This document shows positions 54,693 through 64,000 of a stretch of DNA of 64,000 bases, piece by piece (the stretch's first letter is position 1; the number at the start of each line of letters is the position of its first letter). The notes under the pieces are model-generated. The model made no database searches. It was given only the letters and a program-made list of their open reading frames with translations, and was not told the DNA's origin. A program made the translations under genes and the position numbers. The stretch comes from Budorcas taxicolor. Its lineage: Eukaryota > Chordata > Mammalia > Artiodactyla > Bovidae. The stretch spans positions 23,688,001 through 23,752,000 of the forward strand of contig NC_068933.1 in assembly GCF_023091745.1 (NCBI RefSeq), read 5' to 3'.

Positions 54693-57049
54693 GGCTTAAA
54701 CTGCCACAGGTTCTGTATAATGCAGCCTTCCCTAGTGAGAGCAGGAAGAGCATGAGGGGAGAATTTTCCCAAACCTCTTAAACTTACTCATTGTGAACTT
54801 CGGTTATAATATATGCAGACTGTTCATTTTTATCCATTGCATGTATCCATTCTTTACTTCTTCACTTCCTTTACTTCTCTGTGCTTCAGTCTCCCCATGT
54901 GTAAAATGGGGATAATAATAGTATTCAATGCATAGGGTTTCTCTGAAGTTTAAATGAGTTAATAACTGTTTCATGCTTAAGAAAGGGCTTATATAGAGTG
55001 ACTGCTATTTAAGTGTTGGCTGTGATTATCTTCTTAGCTTATTGTAATTCATTTGGTCATATCCTGTATTTCATTAGCTAACTGAATGGTTTTCACAGGT
55101 GACCTAAGTTTGTTTTTCCCTTTCTCTTTTTTATTTTTGTCTCCTTACTTCCTATGTGAGGATTTTCCTTTGAAACATCCTTCCTGCTTTTGTTTAGCGC
55201 TTTTGCTAGGATTCCTTATGTGGCCGATTTCCCATTCACTTAGAGGCTAATGTCATTCACCTTTTCCTTCCCTTCCTAGGCAAAAATGGAAGGGTAGGTG
55301 ATGCTTAAGAGTCAAATCAAGGATAAGCCAGATTTGTGACAAGTGAGGCAGGAACCAGAAGACAGGACATATGAATAAATTATCCCAGAGGTGGAGAGGA
55401 GGAGGAAGGGGGATGAGAGGACCAGTATCCTGTGCTCCCCACAGCCTCCTCCCAATTCAGGGACTGTATGAGCCTTTCATGACTTGATGGAGAGTCAGGA
55501 AGTGAAGTCCCATCCCTATTGCTACTCACCGGGTCCCCCGTCATTTCAGCCAGCTCAGAGCACCCTCAGCTGCTATCACTCTCCAAACATGACATGCTTC
55601 TCAAATCCAGGCCTTTGTGTATCCCTTCCTTCTTCCCCATATGAGGACCACATCCCTCTCTGGAAAAACCATCCTCTAGCTCCCAAACACAGCTCACAGT
55701 GTGGTCCTAACTAGCCTCTGAGAAGCCTCCCCTCCCCCTCATCTCCCTCACTGGGGCCCTGTCTGTCTATCCCCACTCTTCCTCCCTGTCGCCACCAGCA
55801 CAGAACTTACTAGGGTCTTCTTGATAAACTGGGCTTATTTCTCCAATTCAAATACGAGCCCTTGGAAGCCCTGGGACTTTGTATCCATAGGCCTGCTCAA
55901 GGGCCTGGCATCTGGTAACCAAACCAAACCAATGGTGATTCCATGACAGACTGAATGACAGCGGACAGAGGAGAGAAGAGTTGGTAAGAGGTGAGACTGT
56001 CCACGTGTAAAGAGTGAGGGGCTGTCGGAAGTAAAGCTCCTTGTAAGCCTAGGACAGTAAAATGCTGCCACGTTGTAAGAAGTAAGGGAGAACAGCGGGA
56101 ACAAGAAATTGTTAGGAAGGATTCAACGCCCACCTCCTGTGAATGAGCCACTCGATGGGGCTGCACCCCGAACCCCCATCTATCTAGCTGGTTCAGCTAG
56201 GGCTGCTACACCTCACCCTCATAACTGGACAGGCCTGAGATCTGGTTCACGGCCCCCCGTTCACCCTTCCTGACTATGCAACTGGCCATTTCCAGGAGGG
56301 CAAGGGGTGCTGAGAATGGGGCAGGCTGCATGCGTATCAAGTGCTGTGGGCAGGAAGAGCCAGTTGACCTCGCTTCATTCTGAGGGCTTCTTTCTCCGTC
56401 TCTGGACTCTGTCCTTCACGTGCTGCCTGCTCTCAGCAGTGGCTTCAGAGCCTTCAGACCCAGGAGCCCAAAGCTCAAGGCTCCTGCCTGTGGAGTCCTC
56501 CTACCGAAGCTCAGTGCTCCTGTCTGTAGAGTGCTCCTACCTGCCCCAGCTCCAGGCCTCAAGTCCATGCAGTCCACCAGTCTCAGTAGGGCCTGTGGAA
56601 GCTACTTGATTTACAGTCACAGACGGTGCGCCACAGTTAGACTTCCTCTGCAGCCCTCTCCCAGCTGTCAAATCCCATCTTTGAAAGTGCTGAGCCCTTG
56701 GGTACCGTTTCCAAGTCAGTGAATTCCTTGCCCTGAGTTCCACATTCACTCTGTTGAGAAAATGGGACCCTGTAACTGCCTAAGGTGGGGAGACTTCTAG
56801 AAAGTGGTGCAAGGGCAGACCTACCCCTTTTCAGCCCAGGGAGGAAACGTGGGTGATGGCCTACTATGTGCTGGGACAAGGCACGGCCCCGCCCTGTCCT
56901 CAACAGAAAGGTCTCTTCCTTCCTCACGGAGGTGGCTGGAGGAGGCGAGTGGCTTTCTTCCACTCCTTCCCAAGGGCCCCAGAAGGGCAAACGCATCCAA
57001 GGAGCAAGCCAATGTTCCATTTGTTCCAGAAGAGAATGCGTGGGACTCA
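54693..57049. other. Unassigned stretch, no gene recognised
   Basis: About 2.3 kb without recognised repeats. Frames of about 60-154 codons on both strands from 55484 to 57100 have no known motif. GC content rises from 56280 towards the CpG island. Confidence 0.3.
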
Positions 57050-57560
57050 GCGGATGAAACCTGCGCTCAGGGCCGCGCCCCCGCCCCGGCCCCCCGGGCA
57101 CCGGGTGAGGCTGGAGGGCTGCTCCATCTCCTCCTTCCCTTGGCCCTGGGCAGCAGATTGGCTCACGTCTTCATTCTCAGGGTCAGGATCTCTCTGACTC
57201 ATCTCCTGCTCTGCCTGGGAGGGTGTTACCAGAGCATTCCACCAGCCTGACCTCAGCGGCTACCCGGGACCCGCCCGCTGCCCGGGCACCGGGCGCGGCT
57301 TCCCGAGCCTCTCACCTGCCTCCCCGCCCGCCCGCCCTTGCTCTGAGTAGGCACCTTTCCTGGGAACTGGCCGGTCGCGCCTTCCCTGAGGCCTCGGCCC
57401 GTCCACACGGAGGCGGGGAGGAGGCGAGACTTTGTGCAGAGGCATGGGGCAATCGTTTGTGGAGCAAGAGGACTCCTTCTGGGTCCCAGGGCAGCCGCTG
57501 GTGCAGAGAGGCTGCCGCGGGACCCTCCTCTTCGGCCAAGCTGGGAAAGACACCGGAAAG
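57050..57560. promoter_or_regulatory. CpG island, probable promoter
   Basis: CpG-dense, GC-rich block (cgggcaccgggcgcgg, cgcccgcccgccc). On the - strand a donor-like GGCAG|GTGAG is at 57316, which could end a non-coding first exon. On the + strand ACCGG|GTGAGG (about 57104) and CCGTG|GTGAGG (about 57572) are donor-like. The direction of any transcript is open, and the long frames here are composition effects. Confidence 0.6.
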
Positions 57561-57695
57561 CCAAGGGCACCGTGGTGAGGAGGGTGCGGGTGGGGCAGAG
57601 TGGTGTGGGTGCTGTGAAAGTTTCTTCTCCATCTTCAGGGGTCCTTGTGGAAATTCCAGTTCAGGCGTGAAAAAAAGAAAAAAAGAGCCCTCAGC

Positions 57696-57718
57696 GGGAG
57701 GGGGAGGGGGGGGCGGGG
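57696..57718 (+). other. G-quadruplex-type motif
   Basis: Four or more runs of three or more G separated by single bases, next to the CpG island. G4-forming sequences are common near mammalian promoters. Confidence 0.6.
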
Positions 57719-57878
57719 CACAGAAAAGAGTAGATTGGCCCCAAAGACATAATGAGAGCTCCTGATTCAGATGAAACTTTCAAAGAAAGACAGATTTAGG
57801 CCTCGGCTGAGTCCATTGTAACCAGGTGATGTGGTGACTTTGAGGCCCTTCAGCTTTCCTCTTTTTAAAAAAATTTTT
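57719..57878. other. Unassigned
   Basis: No feature recognised. Confidence 0.25.
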
Positions 57879-58008
57879 TAAATAATTTTTTTTAACTCTT
57901 GGCTTTGCTGTGCACCTGTGAGATCTTAGTTTCCCTACCAGGGATTGAACCTACACCCTCTGTGTTGGAAGTTTGGAGTCTTAACCACTGGACTGCCAGG
58001 GAGGTCCC
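57879..58008 (-). mobile_element. CHR-type SINE
   Basis: A T-rich start, cttggctttgctgtgcacct, cagggattgaacctacaccc, cttaaccactggactgccag on the + strand. Confidence 0.88.
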
Positions 58009-59447
58009 CCCTTTTTTAAAATGGAGTTAATGGTATCCCCTGCCATCACTCATAAGACCATAAAGGAACATAAGCATTTAGATGATGGTGACATTATAAT
58101 AATAATTTAAAAAAAAATCACTAGAGCTCAGTTATCCCAAAGTAGGGCATGGCGTACCTGGGAAAGACCAGCCGTGGGACCCAAGTGGAGAAATTCCTAT
58201 CTGGGTTTTAACTACTGGGTTAGGGTTTCAGGTCTGAGCTCTGCTTGAGAAGGTAGACAGACTCAGAAAGGAATTAAATGGTGTCCCCTGCGGGCTGACC
58301 ACCTCAACAGTAGGCTTGGGTCAGCTGGGAGATTCTTTCGCATGGGGGACCTCTCAGGGCAGTATTTTAACAAGTGGCAATGTCTCCCCACTCATGGAAG
58401 GTGAAAATCAAGAGAAAGCCAAAGAGGCTAAGAGAGAAAGGTAATGTGAGGCGAGGAACTAAGAAAGACCTGATGTCGAGTGCAGAGAGACTCACTGTGA
58501 GGAGAAAATGAATGTCAAGGGTCCAATGAGTCTCTCCCTTCAGCCATCTTGAGAAAGCCTTAAATGCTTGGAGAAATACCTCAGCTAAACACAAAGACTG
58601 TAGGTAAATACTCCAAGGAATGACGGTGAGAAAGAGAACAGGATAGAGGCTCCGATTTAGTGACAATAACTGCCAGTAGTGGCTGTAGAGGATCTTACTC
58701 ATTCATACATGTTAATAACTTTAATCATAGGTTAAAAGAATGGTTGTATCTGGTCATTAACGGCTTATCATGTGCCATCTCATAGCTCCCAAGACAAGGC
58801 CCTCAGAGCACCTACAAGGCACAGATAAAGCCGAATCAAATGTTACCCCAGGACCATGAACTGCAGGGAGGGCTCCAGCCCAAAACAGTCAGATTCTGAT
58901 TTCTCACTGGTGTCCCTTTGATGAGAGTGGTTCAAGAAGCCAGGAAGGCTTGTCCTTTGCATAGTCCTCAGCTGAGTTTGGCTGGTATTTAAAGACAGTG
59001 GTCATGTCCAGTCCCTTTTCCGGTTGAGTGAGCCAGTTTTCCAAGGAGACAAACCCCAACATACTACTGGACTGTCTAAAGGAAGAATCATGGTTAAAAT
59101 TTGACAGGAAAAATAAATTGGTGAATTCCCAGGCTAAATGTCCAGGTACTGTGCTGGGCCTGCACTAATAATAAAGTTCCTAACATCTGTGAAAGGACGG
59201 AAACCTTGACTACTTACCAAACAGACGAGGTCATCATGTGTTTATTTAAGGGGAAATAGCCTCCAGAGAACCAGAAAACTGGAAAAGACATCACAGATTA
59301 TCTTCTAAGGTAACCTGTGGGCAAATTTTTCCCCAAAAGATTTTAAATGGATTGATTAATAAAAATACATATATTTGTAAGTGATTACTAATAGTGAGGT
59401 GGGTCTTGAGAAACAGAGAAAGAAAAATTGTAGTTTAAAAAAATTTT
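58009..59447. other. Unassigned stretch, no gene recognised
   Basis: No recognised repeat or exon. A frame of 111 codons at 58367-58702 (-) with hydrophobic stretches has no motif I can name. Confidence 0.3.
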
Positions 59448-59613
59448 TTTGGGTATGGGCCATTTTTAGTCTTTATTGAATTTGTCACAGTATTTTTTTT
59501 TTTTTTTCTGTTCTATGTTTTGGGGGATCTTAGTTTCTCTGCCAGGGATCCAACCTGTACCTTCTGCATTGGAAGGTGCAATCTTCAAAACTGAACCACC
59601 AAGGAAGTCCCCC
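59448..59613 (-). mobile_element. CHR-type SINE
   Basis: A T16 run (59493-59508) inside, then ggggatcttagtttctctgc, cagggatccaacctgtacct and aaccaccaaggaagtccccc on the + strand. Confidence 0.88.
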
Positions 59614-59737
59614 AAAAGCTGCAGTTTTAACCAGGCTTTAAGAAACTGCAAATATAAAGAGAGAAAATAGATTTGGAGTTACCCAGCCCTGGGTGGAACA
59701 GGGGCTTCAGAAGTGATGGCTAACATGGGATTATCTT

Positions 59738-59933
59738 TGAAAGTGAAAGTGGCTCAGTCATGTCTGACTTGTTGCAACCTCATGGACTACACACTCCATG
59801 GAATTCTCCAGGCCAGAACCCTGGAGTGGGTAGCCTTTCCCTTCTCCAGGGGATCTTTCCAACCCAGGGACAGATCCCAGGTCTCCCACATTGCAGGCAG
59901 ATTCATTACCAGCTGATCTAACAGGGAAGCCCT
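59738..59933 (-). mobile_element. Bov-tA SINE
   Basis: tgaaagtgaaagtggctcag start, ccagctgatctaacagggaa end on the + strand. TATCTTT occurs on both sides (about 59731 and 59941). Confidence 0.92.
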
Positions 59934-59935
59934 AT

Positions 59936-60310
59936 AGGAGTATCTTTATGGAATAATAAAAATGTTGTAAAATTGATTGTGGTGATGGCTGCAAAATTAT
60001 GAATTTACTAAAAGTTACCCAGGTGGCACTAGTGGTAAAGAACCCACCTGCCAATGCAGCAGACATGAGACAAGGGTTCGATGCCTGGGTCAGGAAGATC
60101 CCCTGGAGGAGGGAATGGCAACCCACTCCAGTATTATTGCCTGGGAAACCCCATGGACAAGGAGCCTCGCAGGCTATAGTCCATGGGGGTCGCAAAGAGT
60201 CGGACATGACTGAAGCAACTTAGCACGCACGCACATTGAACTGTACACTATACATGGGTGAATAGCATGGTATGTGAATTATATTTTAATAAAGTTTTTT
60301 AAAAGTAAAA
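59936..60310 (+). mobile_element. Old L1 3' end, split by Bov-tA
   Basis: Before the SINE: gtggtgatggctgcaaaatt, and after it attgaactgtacactataca, ggtatgtgaattatatttta, aataaag. These are successive blocks of an ancient L1 3' UTR, broken by the SINE at 60015-60236. Confidence 0.75.
60015..60236 (+). mobile_element. Bov-tA SINE inside old L1
   Basis: Head ttacccaggtggcactagtg, GGGTTCGATGCCTGG, BOV-A unit to catgactgaagcaacttagc and a (GCAC)n end. Confidence 0.93.
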
Positions 60311-60368
60311 CATTTGTATGATAATTATTTTGCTTCAAGACTGGGGATCTAAAGGGCTAAAGGAGTGC

Positions 60369-60530
60369 AGCAGTGCTTCCCAAACTTTAACGTGCAGATG
60401 ATGTGGGAATCTTGTTAAAATGCAGTATCCGACTCAGTAGGTTCTGGGTGGAGCGTGAGATTCTGCATTTGTAGCAAATTCTCAGGAATGCAGATGCTAC
60501 TGCCTTGTGAGTCACCTTTTGAAGGATATA
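60369..60530 (+). mobile_element. MER5A-like hAT-Charlie DNA transposon relic
   Basis: The series cttcccaaactttaacgtgc, aatcttgttaaaatgcag, ctcagtaggttctgggtgga, gagattctgcatttgtag, aaattctcaggaatgcagatg, gctactg follows the MER5A layout. Non-autonomous fossil; its end is cut by the SINE at 60536. Confidence 0.8.
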
Positions 60531-60535
60531 AGAAA

Positions 60536-60712
60536 TGTAGTGATGTGGGAGACTCGGGCTCCATCCCTGAATCAGGAAGGTTCTCTGGAGGAGGGAATGG
60601 CCACCTACTCCAGTACTCTTGCCTAGGGAATCCCATGGACAGAGAAGCCTGGTGGCTACAGTCCATGGCGTCGAAAAGAGTGGGACACGACTGAGCATAT
60701 ACACACGCACAA
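60536..60712 (+). mobile_element. Bov-tA SINE, truncated head
   Basis: Head partly lost (tagtgatgtgggagactcgg), then ggctccatccctgaatcagg and the BOV-A unit to cacgactgagcatatacaca. Confidence 0.9.
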
Positions 60713-61336
60713 AAGATGTAGAGGACAAAGTCATTCTCCTTGAAGAATCTGAACAAGAAGCGGCAAGACAAGGTGCCTAGAAAACTACTGATTTAAAAAA
60801 GATGTATTGAAAGAGGTATGCAAACTTAAAGTGCTATACAATTTTTTATATACACAGTTATCCAAGTTCCAGGCCTTTGAATGCTCTAAGAAAATGACCA
60901 TAACTTTTTTCAAGCCCTGACTCAGTACTAACTTATTTTTCCATCATTGCCTGATTATCCCTGTCCTAAGCCCATAATCCTTTCTTGGCTTCTATCAGTC
61001 TCAGGGATAAAAGTCATAGGACATGGTTGCGTCTTTGAACTCTGTTTCCCACTGCCCCCTCCCCCCGCCCCAAATGGCTACCCTGTTCCTTATAAGAACA
61101 CTGGATAGGTGAGTGGGCATCTCATCTGGATTTAAAAGTGACTTTGGGGAACTTTCTGAGATTATCATAGATTTTAGTAGCTGAATAATGGCATATACTT
61201 TTATCAATCAAAAAAGCAATGACTTGAGGACATTACTTAGGCTCAGGGCATCCAACGGGGATTGCATTAGAGATCAGTGATTGACAGAGAGAAAAAGTGA
61301 CTTCCCACCCAGGATTGTGGCAGGTGGGTCTCGTGC
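60713..61336. other. Unassigned stretch
   Basis: No gene or repeat recognised; a C-rich run at 61057-61070. Confidence 0.25.
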
Positions 61337-61464
61337 TTCTTTGACTTTTGAGGGGGTCACTTTGCACAGCATGCCGGATCTTAGGTCCCCAGCCAGGGAT
61401 CGGAGCCGTGTCCCCTGCAGTGGAAGCAAAGAGTCCTAACCACTGAACTGCCAGGGAAGTTCCT
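61337..61464 (-). mobile_element. CHR-type SINE
   Basis: gcacagcatgccggatctta, cagggatcggagccgtgtcc, cctaaccactgaactgccag, ggaagttcc on the + strand. Confidence 0.88.
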
Positions 61465-61580
61465 CACTGACTTTTTTTTAATGCAGACAAGTTTCCTGAG
61501 GAGATCTATGGATGCAAGAGTGAGTTAAATAGGAGATGGATGTGTTTCTATCTCTTGTGGATTCTTATATATATCTATGT

Positions 61581-61922
61581 AATTTTATTGATTTCTTTTT
61601 GGCTGTGCTGGGTCTCCTTTGCTTCATGGGCTTTTCTCTAGTTGCCACAAGCGGGGGCTACTCTTTGTTGCTGGATGTGGCCTTCTCATTGCGGCGGCTG
61701 CTCTTATTGCAGAGCACAGGCACTGGGGCATGCAGACTTCGGTGGCTGCAGCTTGTGGACTCAGTGGTTGTGGCTCCCCGCCTCCGGAGCATGGGCTCAA
61801 CAGTTGCAGCACATGGGCTAAGTTGCTCTGTGGCATCTGGGATCTTCCCAGATCAGGGCTCAAACCCAGGTCTCCTGCGTTGGCAGGTGGATTCTTTACC
61901 ACTGAGCCACCAGGGAAGCCCC
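61581..61922 (-). mobile_element. CHR-type SINE, long form
   Basis: Full-length-like: tttggctgtgctgggtctcc, gttgccacaagcgggggcta, gtggctgcagcttgtggact, ggcatctgggatcttcccag and the tRNA head complement to ccaccagggaagcccc. The three frames spanning it are SINE artefacts. Confidence 0.9.
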
Positions 61923-62879
61923 TATGTGTTCTCTGAAAAAAGAAAAAAAAATCTAATTTTAGCGTCCTGCAAGATCCTAGATTTTGCGAAGAGCTGGATA
62001 TTATCAACTCAGAGGTTTTATGATCTTTAAAATGGCACGCCAGGGAGCCTCTGCCCACTTTGGAGATCTTCAGTTCTTGTTAGGTCCTTTGTATTGTCTT
62101 AACTTCCTCTGACCTTTCTGGATGAGAGGAGCTGGGGAAAAGCATGGCACCCACAATCCGCTCAGCTACAGCCAGAAAGAGTGTCTTGCAGTCAGCCCCT
62201 GACTCCGGATGCAGAGAAGATAGTCATTCTCAGCCAAAGCAAACACTTCCCCATCTGGGAGACCCACCGAGTGACAAACAGCGTCTGATGTAGACATCAC
62301 TCCCCCATACCCCCTCCCTGAGAGCTATTTGCCTGGAGGCTTTGGGGGGAGAGGAAAGAAGCCTGTCTGCCAAGATGTCATGCTATCACATTTTCACTTC
62401 CTGCAATGCGATCCTCATGGGTTTGGGTAGAAGCGATTCCCCTGGCACTTTCAAAGGAAAGTTGCTTCTGAAACCAGATTCTTCCTGCCAGAGCCCTGAC
62501 ATGCTCTTATTAAGTCCGATGAAATAATCTGCTGAGAATTGAACTCACAGACCTTTCTGACCAGAAATGAACAGAAACCCAGGTAGAGATCTGAACTCCA
62601 CTGAGCTTAGCTGTCAGGGATGCCAGGTGAGGTTTGTGAGTGGGCTAGGTTCATGAGGTTTATGGAGTCTTTTTCCCAGAAAGACTGAGAAATTGTTTTG
62701 GAAAACTGAATTCCTGTTCTAAGAACATCACACTGAGAAGCAACTCAAAAGGAAGGCACCCTTGGGCCATTGCCAAGAAATAGAGTGTGTCTTAAAGCTG
62801 GTCCACCTTTGGGGAAACCTGAACAGAACACTGTATTATGGAAATTTTTGCTCAAGAGTATTCCTTAAAAAAAAAATCA
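61923..62879. other. Unassigned stretch
   Basis: No gene or repeat recognised. A frame of 61 codons at 62342-62527 has no motif. Confidence 0.25.
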
Positions 62880-63410
62880 CTGATAAACTTCTTTATTTTA
62901 ACTGGAGTATAGTTGTTCTATGGGGATCCCCAAGTGGCAAAGAACCTCTCTGCAGTGGAGAGATGCAAAGGAGATGTAGGTTTGATCCCTGGATCAGGAA
63001 GATCCCCTGGAGAAGGAAATGGCAACCCACTCCAGTATTCTTGCCTGGAGAATCTCACAGACAGAAGAGCCTGGCAAGCTACAGTCCATACGGTCGCAAA
63101 GAGTCGAACACAACTGAAGTGACTTAGCACACATGCATGCATACACAATTGACTTACAATATTGTGTTCCTGCTGTATAGCAAAGTGAACCAGCTGTATG
63201 TATCCATACATCCCCTCATCCTTGCTCTTCCTTACCATTTAGGTCACCACAGAGCATTGAGCAGAGTTCCCTGTGCAATACAGTAGGTTCTCATTAGTTA
63301 GCCCTGGGCTATACAGTAGGTTCTTCTCATTAGCTATTTGTTTTATACACAGTAGTGTATATATGCCAATCCAATCTCCCAGTCCATCCTACCTCTTTCC
63401 CCTCTTGGCC
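62880..63410 (-). mobile_element. L1 3' UTR, antisense, split by Bov-tA
   Basis: tttaactggagtatagttg before the SINE and ttgacttacaatattgtgtt, gtatagcaaagtgaaccagc, acagtaggttctcattagtt after it are successive blocks of an L1 3' UTR read in reverse. Its 5' continuation at 63422 is inverted. Confidence 0.9.
62918..63150 (+). mobile_element. Bov-tA SINE inside L1
   Basis: Head tggggatccccaagtggcaa, B-box-like GTTTGATCCCTGGA, BOV-A unit to cacaactgaagtgacttagc and a (CATG)n end. Confidence 0.92.
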
Positions 63411-63419
63411 TCCATAAAT

Positions 63420-63483
63420 TTGTTCAACCACTCTGGAAAACAGTATGGAAGTTCCTTTAAGAACTAAAAATAGAACTACCACA
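63420..63483 (+). mobile_element. L1 ORF2 3' end, inverted part
   Basis: gttcaaccactctggaaaac, agtatggaagttcctttaag and actaaaaatagaactaccac are L1 ORF2 C-terminal sequence in + direction, opposite to the L1 3' UTR just upstream. ORF2 end and 3' UTR are neighbours in an intact L1, so this fits a 5'-inverted (twin-primed) copy. Confidence 0.8.
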
Positions 63484-64000
63484 AACAAATGATTTGTAAA
63501 CTTATGTACATTTATGAATTCAGGTGGTTCTCATTAAATTTCATCCTACATTTTCCCTAAGCATTGAACAATGTACCCCACACCCAAGTCCCATGAAATT
63601 CTTTATTGCAAGGAACTCTGGTGGATGCACTGCCTGGAGTCCTGCTAAGATGCCATGTGTCCAGCCTTGCAGCCCTGACTCAGCTAGGCTGAGTCCCATT
63701 TCAGAGGTTCAGTGCTGGGCATATTGGGACAGCCATGTTAGACACCTTCCATGCCATCTAGCTGGCATCTCAGTGACATTCAGACTCAGCCTTAAACTCT
63801 CCCAATGCACGGTGAACAATAAGCAGCTTGAGCAGTGTGAAACTCCTGCTTCGTTTCTGCCCATGGAGCCTTGGTTCGGGGCACGAGATAGCACTTGGTG
63901 TTTGGAGCCGTCTCGCTGAGAAACCACACTGCTGTCTCTGACCAGTTGTCCTGCCTGGGGCTGGGTGCCAGGCTGACAAGCCCGAGGGAAGAAGACACCT
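63484..64000. other. Unassigned stretch
   Basis: No gene or repeat recognised. Overlapping frames of 60-131 codons on both strands have no known motif. Confidence 0.25.

Noticed and set aside
56637..57101. 154-codon frame on the - strand
   Set aside because: Overlaps four other open frames on both strands in GC-rich DNA; no domain or splice support.
57223..57765. Open frame of 180 codons over the second CpG island
   Set aside because: Low-complexity Ala/Pro/Gly-rich translation that ends in the G-rich motif; stops are scarce because of composition.
61536..62030. Frames of 105-164 codons around 61.6-62.0 kb
   Set aside because: They lie in the long CHR SINE on the opposite strand.
1..64000. 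CRISPR array, operon, phage or plasmid modules
   Set aside because: No direct-repeat/spacer series, no tight gene spacing and no ribosome-binding-site pattern; the repeat content is ruminant nuclear DNA.

Overview
The window is bovid (Pecoran ruminant) nuclear DNA. The evidence is the dense load of ruminant-specific repeats: BovB (RTE-type LINE), its SINE derivatives BOV-A2 and Bov-tA, tRNA-Glu-derived CHR-type SINEs, and L1 copies of the artiodactyl kind. No bacterial, plasmid or viral-genome organisation is present, and no complete protein-coding gene can be read. Almost every long open frame is a repeat, a CpG-island artefact or chance. The species cannot be decided from sequence reading alone.

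1-11.9 kb is a decayed composite of endogenous retrovirus (ERV) pieces, all on the + strand: an env surface-subunit remnant, an LTR end and a tRNA-Lys-type primer-binding-site relic; then gag (zinc knuckle with stops), reverse transcriptase (YVDD still readable), RNase H, and a direct jump to an env transmembrane tail with no integrase between; then a second LTR-like segment, a second env transmembrane segment and an LTR-like end. Five SINE or BovB insertions with readable target-site duplications interrupt it.

11.9-24 kb is a stack of L1 pieces, mostly 3' ends in the same (+) direction, broken by a BovB copy, SINEs and a processed SNRPD1 (Sm-D1) pseudogene at about 16.34-17.03 kb.

24-28 kb is the most gene-like part. 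On the - strand there is a 117-base exon-like block with the size, phase and splice sites of an LDL-receptor class A module (24500-24616), and 3 kb upstream a CpG island with a start codon, a signal-peptide-like exon and a good splice donor (27638-27714). These may be pieces of one gene on the - strand, but the phases do not join directly, so at least one further exon would be needed.

28-64 kb alternates unassigned sequence with insertions: a BovB with an intact YADD (29.3-31.3 kb), two - strand BovB copies (40.5-41.4 and 49.2-49.7 kb), the best-preserved BovB (52.2-54.2 kb), DNA-transposon relics (MER2-like 54.4-54.7 kb, MER5A-like 60.4-60.5 kb), two copies of one LTR-like repeat (34.3-34.8 and 45.0-45.5 kb), a second CpG island (57.05-57.56 kb) with a G-quadruplex motif beside it, and an L1 with an inverted 5' end (62.9-63.5 kb). 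A strong splice acceptor before a basic open frame at 46.8 kb is the other possible exon.

There is no operon-like teamwork here. The biology is insertional history (BovB machinery mobilising BOV-A SINEs, L1 machinery mobilising CHR SINEs and an mRNA) plus one or two candidate host gene ends.
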